Shown: positions 45,701 through 54,917, counted from the first letter of the stretch. The stretch is DNA of 64,000 nucleotides from JAAURB01 sp049647265 (GCA_049647265.1 JBARXJ010000053.1:62001-126000), one strand, 5' to 3'. The notes: generated by a model not told the origin, from the sequence alone. A program made the numbers and translations.

Positions 45701-47052
45701 CCAGTGGTTCCAACAATAATACTGCCACCCGCCTCAGACTGACTCAGAACTAACCCCACACTAAAGATATCATTGCCACTCCCACCCGTGAGGGTATCCG
45801 CGCCCCGTTCACCTTTTAGCAGGTCATTCCCGGCATCGCCAAATAAAATATCCGGCCCTTTTCCGGCAAAGAGAATATCATCATCTTGACCGCCAAACAG
45901 ACTATCTCGACCGACATCACCACTGAGAAAGTCTTGACCGACATTACCAATGAGTTGATCGTTGCCATCTCCCCCAAATACGGAGTCATTACCGCGATCG
46001 CCTAAGAGTTGGTCATCACCCTCAGCCCCAAATAAACAGTCATCTCCCTTACCACCAAACAGGTTATCGAGACCAATACCACCATTCAGTAAGTCTTGAC
46101 CGGAGTTACCAAACAGGATATCGTTACCGTCCTGGCCTTCTACCGTATCGTTACCCACACCGCCTGCAACGCAGTCATTGCCTTTATCACCTGAGAGAAA
46201 ATCATCTCCCACGCCACCCGTCATGGTATCGCTATTACGGCCACCATACATGATATCGGCCCCGGAACCGCCAATCAAAGAATCGTTATCTTTATCGCCA
46301 AAAATAGAGTCATCTTCGGTATTGCCAAATAAAATATCATCATTTTGACCGCCGCGAATACAGTCATTGCCGACACCGCCTTGAATAGCATCGTTACCGA
46401 GGTTACCGTTGATCACATCATCCCCTGCATCTCCCGCGAGGATATCGTTGCTACTGAGACCAAAAATAGTATCATCTCCATCCAAACCGACAATACTATC
46501 GGGGCCTTCACTACCGAGAATAGAGTCATTGTCTTCGGTTCCGCTGCCAGTCCCCGCGATCACAAGAAAATCTGGTTCCGGTTCCGCCTCAGGGTCTGGA
46601 TCTGTACCTGGATCTGTACCTGGAGTAGGTTCTGGGTCTGTACCGGGTGTTGGGGTAGCCTCCGGTGTCGGTGTCGGTGTGGGTTCGGGTTCGGGTTCCG
46701 GGGGGGTAAAATCATCCGGTGTAAAAATGAAACTCCCCGCTGGCCCTGGGGCAACCGTTCCCACATCTTGGTCAAATAAGGTTTGAACTTGACCATCTCC
46801 GATCGTTTCAACATAAACAACCGTATTAGTTTCAATAGAAACGGCTTCTTGAACGGGTCTTTCATCAACAAAAATTGTAACCCCGTTTTCATTCTGAAAG
46901 GTTGTACCGACTCGACCATCAAAGGTTTCAACTAAGTCTGAATTCTCAATCGGAAAAATCAGAACAACTTCACTCGTGATGAGTAAAATATTATTGGGTA
47001 AGGCTACCCGTCCTACTACTGCTGGATCTTCGCTTGGAATTGAAGTGGTCAT
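42793..47052 (-). CDS. Giant RTX protein with Ig-like/cadherin-like repeats (1,419 residues)
   Basis: Domain order: an N-terminal ~115-residue domain (ETFDGRVGTTFQNENGVTIFVDERPVQEAV); a Pro/Thr/Glu linker; about 25 RTX nonapeptides (residues ~165-430); an RTX cap (ADIFTDFNAGTDKIGLDNGLVFEDL); a second linker of PEAEPE and PTPTPD repeats (~530-625); four or five Ig-like/cadherin-type repeats (NDSAANAADILTFTSF, PPIIDLDTAASGTDFVTTFSEG, PPELDLDNTAAGTDFLTLFTEG); a second RTX block (~1225-1290); and a C-terminal cap ending DDFIFI. Such proteins are surface or secreted adhesins binding calcium. No signal peptide is seen, so type I export is inferred. It lies 112 nt downstream of its relative at 47165. 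Confidence 0.9.
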   Translation of the reverse strand: MTTSIPSEDPAVVGRVALPNNILLITSEVVLIFPIENSDLVETFDGRVGTTFQNENGVTIFVDERPVQEAVSIETNTVVYVETIGDGQVQTLFDQDVGTVAPGPAGSFIFTPDDFTPPEPEPEPTPTPTPEATPTPGTDPEPTPGTDPGTDPDPEAEPEPDFLVIAGTGSGTEDNDSILGSEGPDSIVGLDGDDTIFGLSSNDILAGDAGDDVINGNLGNDAIQGGVGNDCIRGGQNDDILFGNTEDDSIFGDKDNDSLIGGSGADIMYGGRNSDTMTGGVGDDFLSGDKGNDCVAGGVGNDTVEGQDGNDILFGNSGQDLLNGGIGLDNLFGGKGDDCLFGAEGDDQLLGDRGNDSVFGGDGNDQLIGNVGQDFLSGDVGRDSLFGGQDDDILFAGKGPDILFGDAGNDLLKGERGADTLTGGSGNDIFSVGLVLSQSEAGGSIIVGTTGGPSIEFADIFTDFNAGTDKIGLDNGLVFEDLLITPEGNNTILVDKNTQEFLAVLQNVDSGDIGPSDFVENPEDPLTPEPEAEPEPEAEPEPEAEPEPEVEPTPTPTPDPTPTPTPEPTPTPTPDPTPTPDPTPTPTPDPTPTPTPDPTPTPTPGPTPEPTPSPALPVPTPPGVPTPIPPDLELPELMNDSLDGLQNTALRINRSRLLENDSAANAADILTFTSFSTSTENSGTVEEDQDNSQLLIYTPSDGFTGIDSFTYQASDSNNQTGEATVFINVESVNAPPIIDLDTAASGTDFVTTFSEGLPEIPISNQVSITDEDNSEIASVTLTLTNILDGDAEGISITGTVPSNLTVEEPEAGVIILSGSAPPADYQTAVGQIVYNNTATELTATTRQVEVVASDGITNSEIATTLINIAPNSSPTLADDNLLIPQTVESTIAADELLANDIDTDGDNLTILEVGNVVNGTASLSNENQSVIFTPDETLVSGDTASFVYTASDGRGGTGTATAQLTLNTPPELDLDNTAAGTDFLTLFTEGSNPVLVSNQAVLTDVDNTNLASATLTLTNPLNGADERLFISTTGTLPEGITVSEYNANTGVLQLTGDASATDYQTVINGVSYDNTAASIDVTNRIVEVVASDGLDNSNIATSTIEINGVPITVNDGPLLINTADPVIVTPLTNDVDPNGTELTLTAVDSPQLGTATPQDNTVEYVRLGTTSEAVTDIFNYTVTDLTGLTATATVSLQLLPDATALADTIVGQGFDDNLQGLAGNDSLQGLGGNDTLRGNADDDILEGGEGNDSLLGGLGNDTLASGLGSDTLVGGQGSDRIVGEDNSRDIFRYVNANDSEGNDFNANSTAVIQVQIETGLFDTVVGFEGLGQSGGDLIDVSDFIDGLENISTTVWTDIPAEDVIPGSSRGLFFYDDGGDTYLMYDSGGSNLTGNNSRILTQLEGITGVTEIFPDDFIFI

Positions 47053-47136
47053 AATTAGTTTGTTATTAGTTGTTAGTTATTTGTTTAAGCAAGTAGGCAA
47101 TCTTGCTATAGGTAATCTTGTAATAACCGATCCGGA

Positions 47137-47159
47137 GGTGCGTCACTGACGCACCCTAC
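47137..47159. repeat. REP-like palindrome, copy 3
   Basis: GGTGCGTCA-C-TGACGCACC with the extra CTAC on one side. It starts 6 nt after the stop of the 1,244-residue RTX gene and lies between the two giant RTX genes, where it may affect mRNA ends. Confidence 0.75.
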
Positions 47160-47164
47160 TGCTG

Positions 47165-50100
47165 TTAAATAATTACAAAATCATCCTCTTGAATTAGAGT
47201 ACTAATATTGCTTGTAGACGGATCAATTGATGCTAATATCCCTAAATTAAAGGCGGGTAAACTATCATCTGCTAAGTTTGGATCAAAGGCTAAAACATAG
47301 CTACCGGGGAAGCCGGGGAATTGTAAGTTATTACGATAAACAATTAACGCTGAACTATCACTTGAGCCATTTTGACCACTTAAAGCCGCATTAACCGCAC
47401 CGATATTATCAAAAGTATCCTCAAAGATAATCAGTTGTTTACCACTAATATCTGTACCGGATTCACCCAATTGTGTGACAATTTCTCGTTGTAAAGGTGA
47501 AGCTGTCGTTCCCACATTTGGAGTCAATCCCGGGAAGTTATTATCACCCGAAACAATCAAGAATTGGTCGTTACCGACTTCATCAAAATCTGTGAGAATA
47601 TCCGCTTCATTGGGTGTCGTGGGCGGCGTAAGGTAATAGAAGAAATCATTACCAATATTACCCGTGAGTTGGTCGCTGCCTGGCCCACCTGCAATGGTAT
47701 CTTCTCCGGCCCCGCCTAATAACGTATCGTTATCAGCATCGCCAAACATCAGATCATTACCCTCTAAACCAAACAGACTGTCGGTTCCGATGCCGCCAAA
47801 CATCGTATCACTTCCGGCTTCTCCCAATAGCGAGTCGCTGCCGTCTTCACCAAACAGGGAGTCATCTCCCTCGCCGCCTTGAACCGTATCGTTACCAATA
47901 CCCGCTAAAACGGTATCATCTCCGGCTTCTCCCAATAGCGAGTCACTGCCTTGACCGCCAAACAGGGTATCATCATTCGCCTGACCAAGGAGAGTATCGT
48001 TATCCTCACCCCCTAGGAGTAAGTCTCGACCAATGCCGCCAAAGATTAAATCTTCTCCCGCTTCACCAAATAACTGATCTTCCCCTTCGCCACTATTGAG
48101 GGTATCGTTTCCGGCCCCTCCAATTAAGGTATCGTTACCCAAACCACTGAGAAGGCTATCGTTATTATTACCGCCACTGAGTAAATTACTATCGTTTTGG
48201 CCGATAACCGTATCATTGCCATCATTACCAAACAGCGTATTACGACCCGCGCCACCGTCTACGGAGTCATTCCCCGGCCCACCAAACAGTGAGTCATTCC
48301 CGGCTTGACCTAACAAGGTATCGTTATCTTCATCCCCTTCTAGGACATCATTTCCTGGGCCGCCATCAAGGGAGTCATTGCCAGCATTGCCTCGAACCAC
48401 ATCCCGGCCACCGCCTGCTAAAACCGTATCATCTCCATCAGTTCCAGTAATGAGTTCGCTGCTATCGCTTCCGGGAAATTCTACCCCTGCCACAACTGGT
48501 TCTGAACTATCTACAACAGTGATACTGAATAAAGTCTGAGGTTGAGTTCCTACCCCGTCTGTGAGGTTAAACAAGAAGCCATCTTCTCCTGATGTTCCTG
48601 GGGCTTCATATCGCAGGGAACCGCTATCAATATTCGCCTGAGAAAAAGATCGACCTGGAACAATTGTTTCAGGGTTAGACCCCAGCCTTAACAGTCGTCC
48701 TGATACCGGGCCGCCGATGACTTGAAATAGGATTTCATTGCTGGCATTATCGACATCTTGGGCGACTAAAAATTCACGGGAAACTTCTGCTATTTCATTA
48801 CGTGAAACCACTAGGAGTTGGTTTGTGGCAATAACTGGCGCTTGGTTGACTTCGACCGTTACTGTTGCGGTTGAAACTAAACTCGGGTCACCCCCCGTCA
48901 CAGCATAGGTAAAGGTATCGGTTCCATTAAACCCAGCATTGGGCGTATAGGTGAGGATACCTTCTGTATCTCCTTCGACTTCTGTAACAACCCCATTAGT
49001 AGCAGTTGAGAAAGAAACCAGTCTTAAAGGTTGTTCTTGTGGGTCACTATCATTGGCTAAAACATTGAAAGTCGCTGCATCACCCGGTCGTCGTTGAACT
49101 AAGTCATTGACCGCATTCGGCCCAGTCGGTGTGGGAGTGGGTTCGGGTGTCGGTGTCGGTGTCGGTGTCGGTTCGGGTGTTGGCGTGGGAGTGGGTTCGG
49201 GTGTTGGAGTCGGTGTCAGGTCGGGCGTTGGAGTCGGTGTCAGGTCGGGCGTTGGAGTTGGTGTCGGTTCGGGTGTGGGCGTTGGAGTCGGTTCTCCTGG
49301 TGTTGGAGTGGGTTGCCCTGGCGTGGGTGTCGGTATAGGTTCAATGGGTGTGGGTGTAGGAGTGGGTGGAGTTGGAGGTAACGGTACGCCTGAACTGACG
49401 ATCGCAAAGTTATTATCGTTTATCGTATTACTATCTACCCCAACTAAAACAGCCAGAAATTCTCCTGCATCCCCAACCCGAATAACCGCATCTCCGGCGT
49501 TTTCTTCACTTTGAGAAATACTAATCTCACTAAAACTCAGTCCCCCCGCTAAACCAATGCGATCGCCGGGTTCAAAATCATTCACAATATCAGCATCTTC
49601 AATATTGGAACCACCTGTCCCTTCTGCCACCACAAAGACATCACTACCCGCCCCACCGGTAAGAGTATCTGCGCCTTTATCCCCAAATAGAACATCTGCC
49701 CCTAATTCCCCGGAAATTTGATCGTTATCTTGCCCGCCGAGAATAGTATCGGAACCTGTTCCTCCGAAAATACTATCACTGCCTTTATCGCCAAAGACAG
49801 AGTCAGCCCCATCATTACCGAAAATTAAATCTTCATCTGCCCCGCCATAAACACTATCATTACCTTCATCCCCAAATAGGATATCGCTACCTTTATCGCC
49901 AAACACCAAATCATTATCCGGGCCGCCGCGTAAACAGTCGTTGGCCTGACCGCCATACATGGCATCTAAACCCAAACCCCCAAGTAAGGTATCTTGACCT
50001 AAATTCCCAAATAAGGCATCGTCTCCTTCTAAACCTAAGAGTTGGTCGTCCTGTTTGCCGCCGTATATTTCATCATTACCCAGACCACCATCTAGGGTAT

Positions 50101-50899
50101 CGTTTTCGGTATTTCCAAACAGGAAGTCATTGCCTTCATCTCCCCTCAGTTCATCTGCGGCAAATAAACCAAAGATGGTATCATCCCCTTCTAAACCATT
50201 GATCACATCCGCAGCAGAAGACCCAATAATAGAATCATTATCGGCTGTTCCTCGACCAATACCTTCAATAGTCACTCCTTGGCCGGGAATAACTTCTATA
50301 AAAACACTGGCTAAATTAGAAGTGGTTTGACCATCACTAGCCTGATAAGCAAAGATTTCTTGACCAAAAAAACCGGGATTTGGCTGATAAGTAAAAACCC
50401 CGGGATCTGCTCCTGCAACTAAGGTTCCGTTGGCGACAGAACCAAATTGAGCCACCGTTAATGTATCGTCTTCATTGGGGTCAATATCATTACTTAAGAC
50501 ATTAAAAATAACGGCGCTGCCTTGTTCGACTCCGATAAAATCCTCCACTGCAACAGGCGGTTCATTATCCGGATCGAGGGTATCACTGCCGCCACTACCG
50601 TCTGTACCGTCGCCATCTGTACCGTCGCCATCTGTACCATCACCATCTGTACCATCACCATCTGTACCATCACCGTCTGTACCGTCGCCATCTGTACCAT
50701 CACCGTCTGTACCTTCACCCGCGTTAGGATCGATGGGGTTATCTGGAATAAACAATATCTCTCCATTTGCCCCTTCCAAAGTATCCCCAAATTCACCCCC
50801 AAAGGTTTGAAAGCGACCTGTTTCACTTTCAAAGATAATGACAGTTGTCTGAGTATCGGTTCTAATCGCTGAAACTTCAATAATGCCGGCTGTTGTCAT
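47165..50899 (-). CDS. Giant RTX protein with Ig-like domains (1,244 residues)
   Basis: Domain order: a short N-terminal domain (TVIIFESETGRFQTFGGEFGDTLEGANGEILFIPDN) equivalent to that of the downstream giant; a GDGTD pentapeptide repeat (residues ~60-105); an Ig-like domain (PPVAVEDFIGVEQGSAVIFNVLSND); about 20 RTX nonapeptides (~210-425); a cap (ADIVNDFEPGDRIGLAGGLSFSEI); a PTPTPE linker (~505-595); two Ig/cadherin-like domains; a second large RTX block (~815-1110); and a C-terminal domain ending EDDFVII. It probably binds calcium at the cell surface or outside the cell. It shares its plan with the downstream gene, pointing to an old duplication. Confidence 0.9.
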   Translation of the reverse strand: MTTAGIIEVSAIRTDTQTTVIIFESETGRFQTFGGEFGDTLEGANGEILFIPDNPIDPNAGEGTDGDGTDGDGTDGDGTDGDGTDGDGTDGDGTDGDGTDGSGGSDTLDPDNEPPVAVEDFIGVEQGSAVIFNVLSNDIDPNEDDTLTVAQFGSVANGTLVAGADPGVFTYQPNPGFFGQEIFAYQASDGQTTSNLASVFIEVIPGQGVTIEGIGRGTADNDSIIGSSAADVINGLEGDDTIFGLFAADELRGDEGNDFLFGNTENDTLDGGLGNDEIYGGKQDDQLLGLEGDDALFGNLGQDTLLGGLGLDAMYGGQANDCLRGGPDNDLVFGDKGSDILFGDEGNDSVYGGADEDLIFGNDGADSVFGDKGSDSIFGGTGSDTILGGQDNDQISGELGADVLFGDKGADTLTGGAGSDVFVVAEGTGGSNIEDADIVNDFEPGDRIGLAGGLSFSEISISQSEENAGDAVIRVGDAGEFLAVLVGVDSNTINDNNFAIVSSGVPLPPTPPTPTPTPIEPIPTPTPGQPTPTPGEPTPTPTPEPTPTPTPDLTPTPTPDLTPTPTPEPTPTPTPEPTPTPTPTPEPTPTPTGPNAVNDLVQRRPGDAATFNVLANDSDPQEQPLRLVSFSTATNGVVTEVEGDTEGILTYTPNAGFNGTDTFTYAVTGGDPSLVSTATVTVEVNQAPVIATNQLLVVSRNEIAEVSREFLVAQDVDNASNEILFQVIGGPVSGRLLRLGSNPETIVPGRSFSQANIDSGSLRYEAPGTSGEDGFLFNLTDGVGTQPQTLFSITVVDSSEPVVAGVEFPGSDSSELITGTDGDDTVLAGGGRDVVRGNAGNDSLDGGPGNDVLEGDEDNDTLLGQAGNDSLFGGPGNDSVDGGAGRNTLFGNDGNDTVIGQNDSNLLSGGNNNDSLLSGLGNDTLIGGAGNDTLNSGEGEDQLFGEAGEDLIFGGIGRDLLLGGEDNDTLLGQANDDTLFGGQGSDSLLGEAGDDTVLAGIGNDTVQGGEGDDSLFGEDGSDSLLGEAGSDTMFGGIGTDSLFGLEGNDLMFGDADNDTLLGGAGEDTIAGGPGSDQLTGNIGNDFFYYLTPPTTPNEADILTDFDEVGNDQFLIVSGDNNFPGLTPNVGTTASPLQREIVTQLGESGTDISGKQLIIFEDTFDNIGAVNAALSGQNGSSDSSALIVYRNNLQFPGFPGSYVLAFDPNLADDSLPAFNLGILASIDPSTSNISTLIQEDDFVII
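50594..50715. repeat. 15-bp tandem repeat coding GDGTD
   Basis: Eight or nine copies of a 15-nt unit inside the RTX gene, differing only at silent positions (GTC/ATC and GCC/ACC variants). Unit number is likely to vary between strains. Confidence 0.8.
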
Positions 50900-51469
50900 G
50901 AACTGAATCTCCTCTTAAAAACACCAAATTGAATAAAAATGAACTACTTCAAAAATTAATATTAAACCTTGTTTTACCCGGTTAATTTAAAATGCTTAAC
51001 CCCTAATAATTGTATATTTATCATAGAATTTGGATGGTTGAATACAGTATCCATTTAAAATTTAAAAAATTAGATTTTTTTCAGGTATAGTTACGAGGGA
51101 CGGACATTTGTCATCATCTACACAGCCATTAGAGCGGTTAAGGAAGAACGAATGACGGCGGACAGCGCCTAGCACCATATCTGTCGTTTTATAGTATTCC
51201 CTAATTCAGATAAAAATGCTATCTAAGCCTGGCAATTTATCCTGAGCTTGAACCCCCGCTGGAGAATAGCACCCGATTAATTCGGATTAATTTTTATAGG
51301 CTGTTTTAGAACAATTTTACAATTTAAACCCGTGAGAGTTTGAGACATAAACAGACTGTCATAAGTTTAGTCAAATAAATCATCCTTGTATGTTTGTAAC
51401 ATTAATCAAACAAAAATGAACGGATAATCTCCTAGGGAGATCGCAGAAAATTAAGGCTTTTAAGTCGCC
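50900..51469. other. Intergenic region, 570 nt
   Basis: No gene-like frame is seen. The left part is the leader and promoter region of the RTX gene at 50899. Near the right end there are an ATCTCC/GGAGAT palindrome (51427-51441) and a TAAGGC/GCCTTA stem that overlaps the stop of the next gene; these may terminate the leftward helicase-like gene. Confidence 0.4.
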
Positions 51470-53647
51470 TTAGTCACCTCTCGTGAGGGCAAGATCTGTA
51501 ATTGCCATAGGACAGGCTTGTATCCACGGCAACAGCGGGCCAAGTTGATCGCTACCATTAACCGCCAGATCGCTATGACAAAGATACAGGCGATCGCTGA
51601 CTCGACTCAATAAATCTAACAAAATCCGACGCAATCGATCCAAATCTGCATTCTGACTATCAATGGTTGTCCAAGCCTGACGAAGCTGTTGATGTAAAAA
51701 TAACGGCGCACCCCACAATTGACTTGCCCCCCCACTCAACCACAACGCTGACCCCGCATCTAGCCAAAAATGCCAACGATGAGACAAACGATGGGCGCGA
51801 TATTGGAAAATCGTCCCCAACGTCACTCCAGAGGGTCTCACGCCTGTATTTGCCACCGGATAAGGGTTGGCACTCACCACACCGCGTCGCAGGAGTTGAA
51901 TAAATTCAGCAATAGCCGACGATGAAAAATTACCCGTCGTTTGGGGATGCAGTCGGCTATCGACTTGCCAATAATGCAAGGCTGTTTCCATCAATTCTCG
52001 TAAAATTGCCAATTGATCCACACCTAAAATCCGAGTCGGAATAAAGAATCGTTGAATAGCACGATCCAATAAAGATACAGGACTGAGTAATAGCCGAGAT
52101 TGTTGCTGATCGTATTGAATTTCGATCCATTGTCGAATCTGTTGATAAGCTTGAGTCCCTTGATATCCCAACCGATCCCAACGCGGAAAAGCCGTAATAT
52201 CCAGTAACTGAGGCTGAGTCGGATCAGGACAATAGCAATGGTCTGCCAACAATCCCGCCCGCACCGGATCAATCGCCGGATGAGAGGAGAAAGACGGTTT
52301 TTGATGTAAATCGTCATTTAGTAACCAATTCTCCGTTACAGACTCCTCAGAGGCTGCTGAGTCAACGGTTTGAGTCGTGGGAATGGGATAACTTAAAACC
52401 ACCAACATCTCAGCCACTGCTTCACGATTGATCCATCGACCTAACCCTGGATAAACAAAAGCAAATAGGGTGAGTAACGCCCGCACCATGGGAGAACTAA
52501 TCAACGGACGCTGCTCTTGGAGAGAGTCTACTGCAATGCCAGCATGGGCTAATAACTGCCGTAAACTATAGCGGGCGATCGCATCCAACCCCGGCGCAAT
52601 TACAGCAATCTCATGAGGTTGAACTTGATCCGTCTGCACGGCTTTAATAATTAAATCGGCTGTTTGTCGCAGCAAATCCCCCCGTGCCGTCGTTCTCAGG
52701 GTCAGCATCTCAACCGGAATGTCAGAAAAATCAGGGGTGTAAGTATTTCCTTCTACCCATTCACTCACTGACATTCTCCACCGCTGAGAAGAAGACGATA
52801 AAACCTCCGTTTGACAGCGCTGTTGAAGTTCCTGTAAATATTCAGGATCAGCCCCCAAACCCAAACGTACCGATCCCTCTGGGTGATAAGTAAACGCCGA
52901 CATGGCTCCGCGATCTAGCATAAACTCAAATAATGAACGAGTAACGGCGGGATATTCATCCACATCATCAGCCAACACCACCGGATAGCGGCGCATTAAA
53001 TGCTGTTGATAAGTCGGATGAGGCAACAGATGTTGTCCGTATAGCTCACACAAAATACCGTACGTTAGAAATCCCTGTTCTAAACAATGCGATCGCCATC
53101 GAATGAGTAACTCCTTGATGTCGGTATACAAACCTTCTGGCGCATCCGGCAACGCAAAACCCTGTTCTAAGATCGTGGGTATATCATCTAAAGGCACATT
53201 GCTAAGGGCCGCAAGTTGTAAAATATCGAGGGTTTGACGAACTTTACGCTCAGGGTTGATTCGCCAGAGACTTAAATTACCTGACTCTATATCCTGACTC
53301 CAAAGCCTCGCTGCAAGTTCCTGTTCTGTTTCCGGACGTAGCCTCAGGGGAAATTGCGCTCTTAAGTTTAATGACTCTACCAATAACGGCCAAAATAATA
53401 TCACTTCATCTTGAAAAAATCCCAGCGGTGTTGTGGAATGAAACGCTATATTTCCCGCTGTAGTTTCCCATATTCGATCTGCTAATTTCATCCGATTTTG
53501 ACTATTAGCCGCAAAAATTAAAGCAGTTTGTGGGAGTATTTGAGATGAAGGTGTTAGGTGTTTGTCAAAGCGTTGTAATTGTTCGATTAAATGAGTTGTT
53601 TTCCCACTACGACTTTCACCGATAATCCAGATTGGAACAGTATTCAT
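51470..53647 (-). CDS. AddB/RecB-like superfamily I helicase-related ATPase
   Basis: 725 residues. The N-terminus carries a Walker A loop, IWIIGESRSGKTTHLIEQL (P-loop at residues 10-17), and the middle contains VVLADDVDEYPAVTRSLFEFML (Walker B-like DD). HEIAVIAPGLDAIARYSLRQLLAHAGIAVD and LISSPMVRALLTLFAFVYPGLGRWINREAV resemble the inactivated helicase domains of AddB-type recombination nucleases. The C-terminal nuclease domain with its iron-sulfur cysteines is not seen, so this is either a short family or only a scaffold. DNA repair is the likely role (inference). Its first ~90 codons plus leader are duplicated at 54918-55235. Confidence 0.7.
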   Translation of the reverse strand: MNTVPIWIIGESRSGKTTHLIEQLQRFDKHLTPSSQILPQTALIFAANSQNRMKLADRIWETTAGNIAFHSTTPLGFFQDEVILFWPLLVESLNLRAQFPLRLRPETEQELAARLWSQDIESGNLSLWRINPERKVRQTLDILQLAALSNVPLDDIPTILEQGFALPDAPEGLYTDIKELLIRWRSHCLEQGFLTYGILCELYGQHLLPHPTYQQHLMRRYPVVLADDVDEYPAVTRSLFEFMLDRGAMSAFTYHPEGSVRLGLGADPEYLQELQQRCQTEVLSSSSQRWRMSVSEWVEGNTYTPDFSDIPVEMLTLRTTARGDLLRQTADLIIKAVQTDQVQPHEIAVIAPGLDAIARYSLRQLLAHAGIAVDSLQEQRPLISSPMVRALLTLFAFVYPGLGRWINREAVAEMLVVLSYPIPTTQTVDSAASEESVTENWLLNDDLHQKPSFSSHPAIDPVRAGLLADHCYCPDPTQPQLLDITAFPRWDRLGYQGTQAYQQIRQWIEIQYDQQQSRLLLSPVSLLDRAIQRFFIPTRILGVDQLAILRELMETALHYWQVDSRLHPQTTGNFSSSAIAEFIQLLRRGVVSANPYPVANTGVRPSGVTLGTIFQYRAHRLSHRWHFWLDAGSALWLSGGASQLWGAPLFLHQQLRQAWTTIDSQNADLDRLRRILLDLLSRVSDRLYLCHSDLAVNGSDQLGPLLPWIQACPMAITDLALTRGD

Positions 53648-53697
53648 AAATTAGACCTCAGGATAATTAATCATCTTTGATGTTTATAGCAATTTTT
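53379..53697. repeat. Parent copy of a 319-bp segmental duplication
   Basis: Matches 54918-55235 in direct orientation over the first ~90 codons of the AddB-like gene and ~50 nt of leader, with scattered substitutions. The two copies flank the Nudix cassette. Confidence 0.85.
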
Positions 53698-54234
53698 CAA
53701 ACTGGGGTCAGTAGTGTATTCATGTAACGCACTCTACCAATTAAATTATTCCTGAAGAGCGAAAATCAATATAATTTAAGATATAATACGAATAGCTTAT
53801 TTCGGTTTTGACGCTTAATCTGTGCGAGTCAGATAGTACGCCGAACTTGATTTAGAAGAGGAGACTCTGATGGGGAGTAAGAAGAGGTTGATATTGATTC
53901 ATAATTTGCGGTAATGTTGAACTATAAAAAGTGTTATACTGCATCTGCGGTATAATTATATGTTATCCCGACGGCTTTTTAAAAATAAGATACGTCAGTT
54001 CGACAAAGGATATTTTGGTAGCAATTCTCGAAAATAGCACCAATTTTCCATACTGATAGGAAAGGAAAATATACCCTATTGCCTGTTCCTTTTTCCCGAT
54101 TCCCTACTTCTTACCATTAAATATCTGCGTCTCTAAAACCCTTATTGTATAAGGACTAAATTTTGAGAAAAAGCTATTTCGCAACAAGTCTTCTGTATAA
54201 GAATGTTATGCGGAAACATTCTGTATAATAAGTA
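53648..54234. other. Intergenic region left of the Nudix cassette
   Basis: About 590 nt with no credible gene. It holds TATAAT-like stretches and a perfect 8-bp stem AGAATGTT (54200-54207) with AACATTCT (54215-54222), with the direct repeat TTCTGTATAA/ATTCTGTATAA around it. Confidence 0.45.
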
Positions 54235-54254
54235 GTTAGGCAGTAGTAAAGTAG

Positions 54255-54809
54255 ATGAACAAATTGATCGCATCGAACCCATACTTTGATGTGCGCGAAG
54301 TGCAATACGCAAACTTGCGTTGGACTTACGTCGATGCTCACCGGGTTCTTCTTGTCGTTTACGGGCTCACGCGAGACTCCGGACGACTCGTGTTAATTAG
54401 GCAGTATCGTCCGCCCATCGACACATATGTTCTGAGTGCTCCAATGGGCTGTTTCCCTGATGCTCCAATTGAAGATCTGCTTGGGATTGCCGCGCGGGAA
54501 GCGGAATCGGAAACGGGTCATCGTGTTCTACAGATTCAGCATATGATTGACTTCGCAAGATCACCGGGAATGACCACGGAAACTGCCCGATGTTTCGTCG
54601 CGTGTTATTCTGAAGAATGCACGTCGCAAGATCTGCATCCGGATGAAGAAATTGACGTTTGCTATTTCCCATATGAATGTCGATCAGACATCGTGCAGGA
54701 AGCATATTCAAATGGGGAGCCGATTGATTCCAGCGTCCTTTTGTGCGGTACGAGTCTAATGGACCGACTTGAGTCATTGCGTCAAGAAGTCTGCCTAACA
54801 ATTGCCTGA
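54255..54809 (+). CDS. Nudix hydrolase-like protein in a cassette-like context
   Basis: 184 residues. RLVLIRQYRPPIDTYVLSAPMG and GIAAREAESETGHRV mark a Nudix fold of the ADP-ribose pyrophosphatase type (QYR, REx2SE-TG). The Nudix box is degenerate: the spacing after the first Gly is longer than usual and the first Glu of EExG is Ser, so activity is uncertain. The gene is visibly richer in G and C than its neighbours, and its TGA stop lies inside an attC-like sequence. GTTAGGC lies just before the start (54235-54241) and GCCTAAC at its end (54793-54799). This points to horizontal acquisition as a gene cassette. Confidence 0.7.
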   Translation: MNKLIASNPYFDVREVQYANLRWTYVDAHRVLLVVYGLTRDSGRLVLIRQYRPPIDTYVLSAPMGCFPDAPIEDLLGIAAREAESETGHRVLQIQHMIDFARSPGMTTETARCFVACYSEECTSQDLHPDEEIDVCYFPYECRSDIVQEAYSNGEPIDSSVLLCGTSLMDRLESLRQEVCLTIA

Positions 54810-54828
54810 ACCGGAGCGGCGAATCCGG
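54793..54828. other. attC-like half site at the end of the Nudix gene
   Basis: GCCTAAC (54793-54799, RYYYAAC type) is followed by AATTGCCTGAA and a CCGGA (54811-54815)/TCCGG (54824-54828) stem. The partner GTTAGGC is found at the other end of the gene (54235-54241), not downstream. No integrase gene is present. Confidence 0.4.
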
Positions 54829-54868
54829 CGGAATCTGAAATCAGTGCGATCGCCTCTCATAGCCTCTC

Positions 54869-54895
54869 GTAGGGTGCGTGAGTCACGCACCCTAC
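54869..54895. repeat. REP palindrome, copy 4 (perfect)
   Basis: GTAGGGTGCGTGA-G-TCACGCACCCTAC, 13-bp perfect arms around one base. It is preceded by GCGATCGCCTC and followed by CATTA, as in copies 5 and 7. It lies at the edge of the duplicated helicase fragment. Confidence 0.85.
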
Positions 54896-54917
54896 CATTA
54901 TATTTATTTTTCCCTGT

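Noticed and set aside
45156..45742. Gly-Val-rich and His-Pro-rich frames within the RTX giants
   Set aside because: They are other-frame readings of the PTPTPD/PEAEPE linker.
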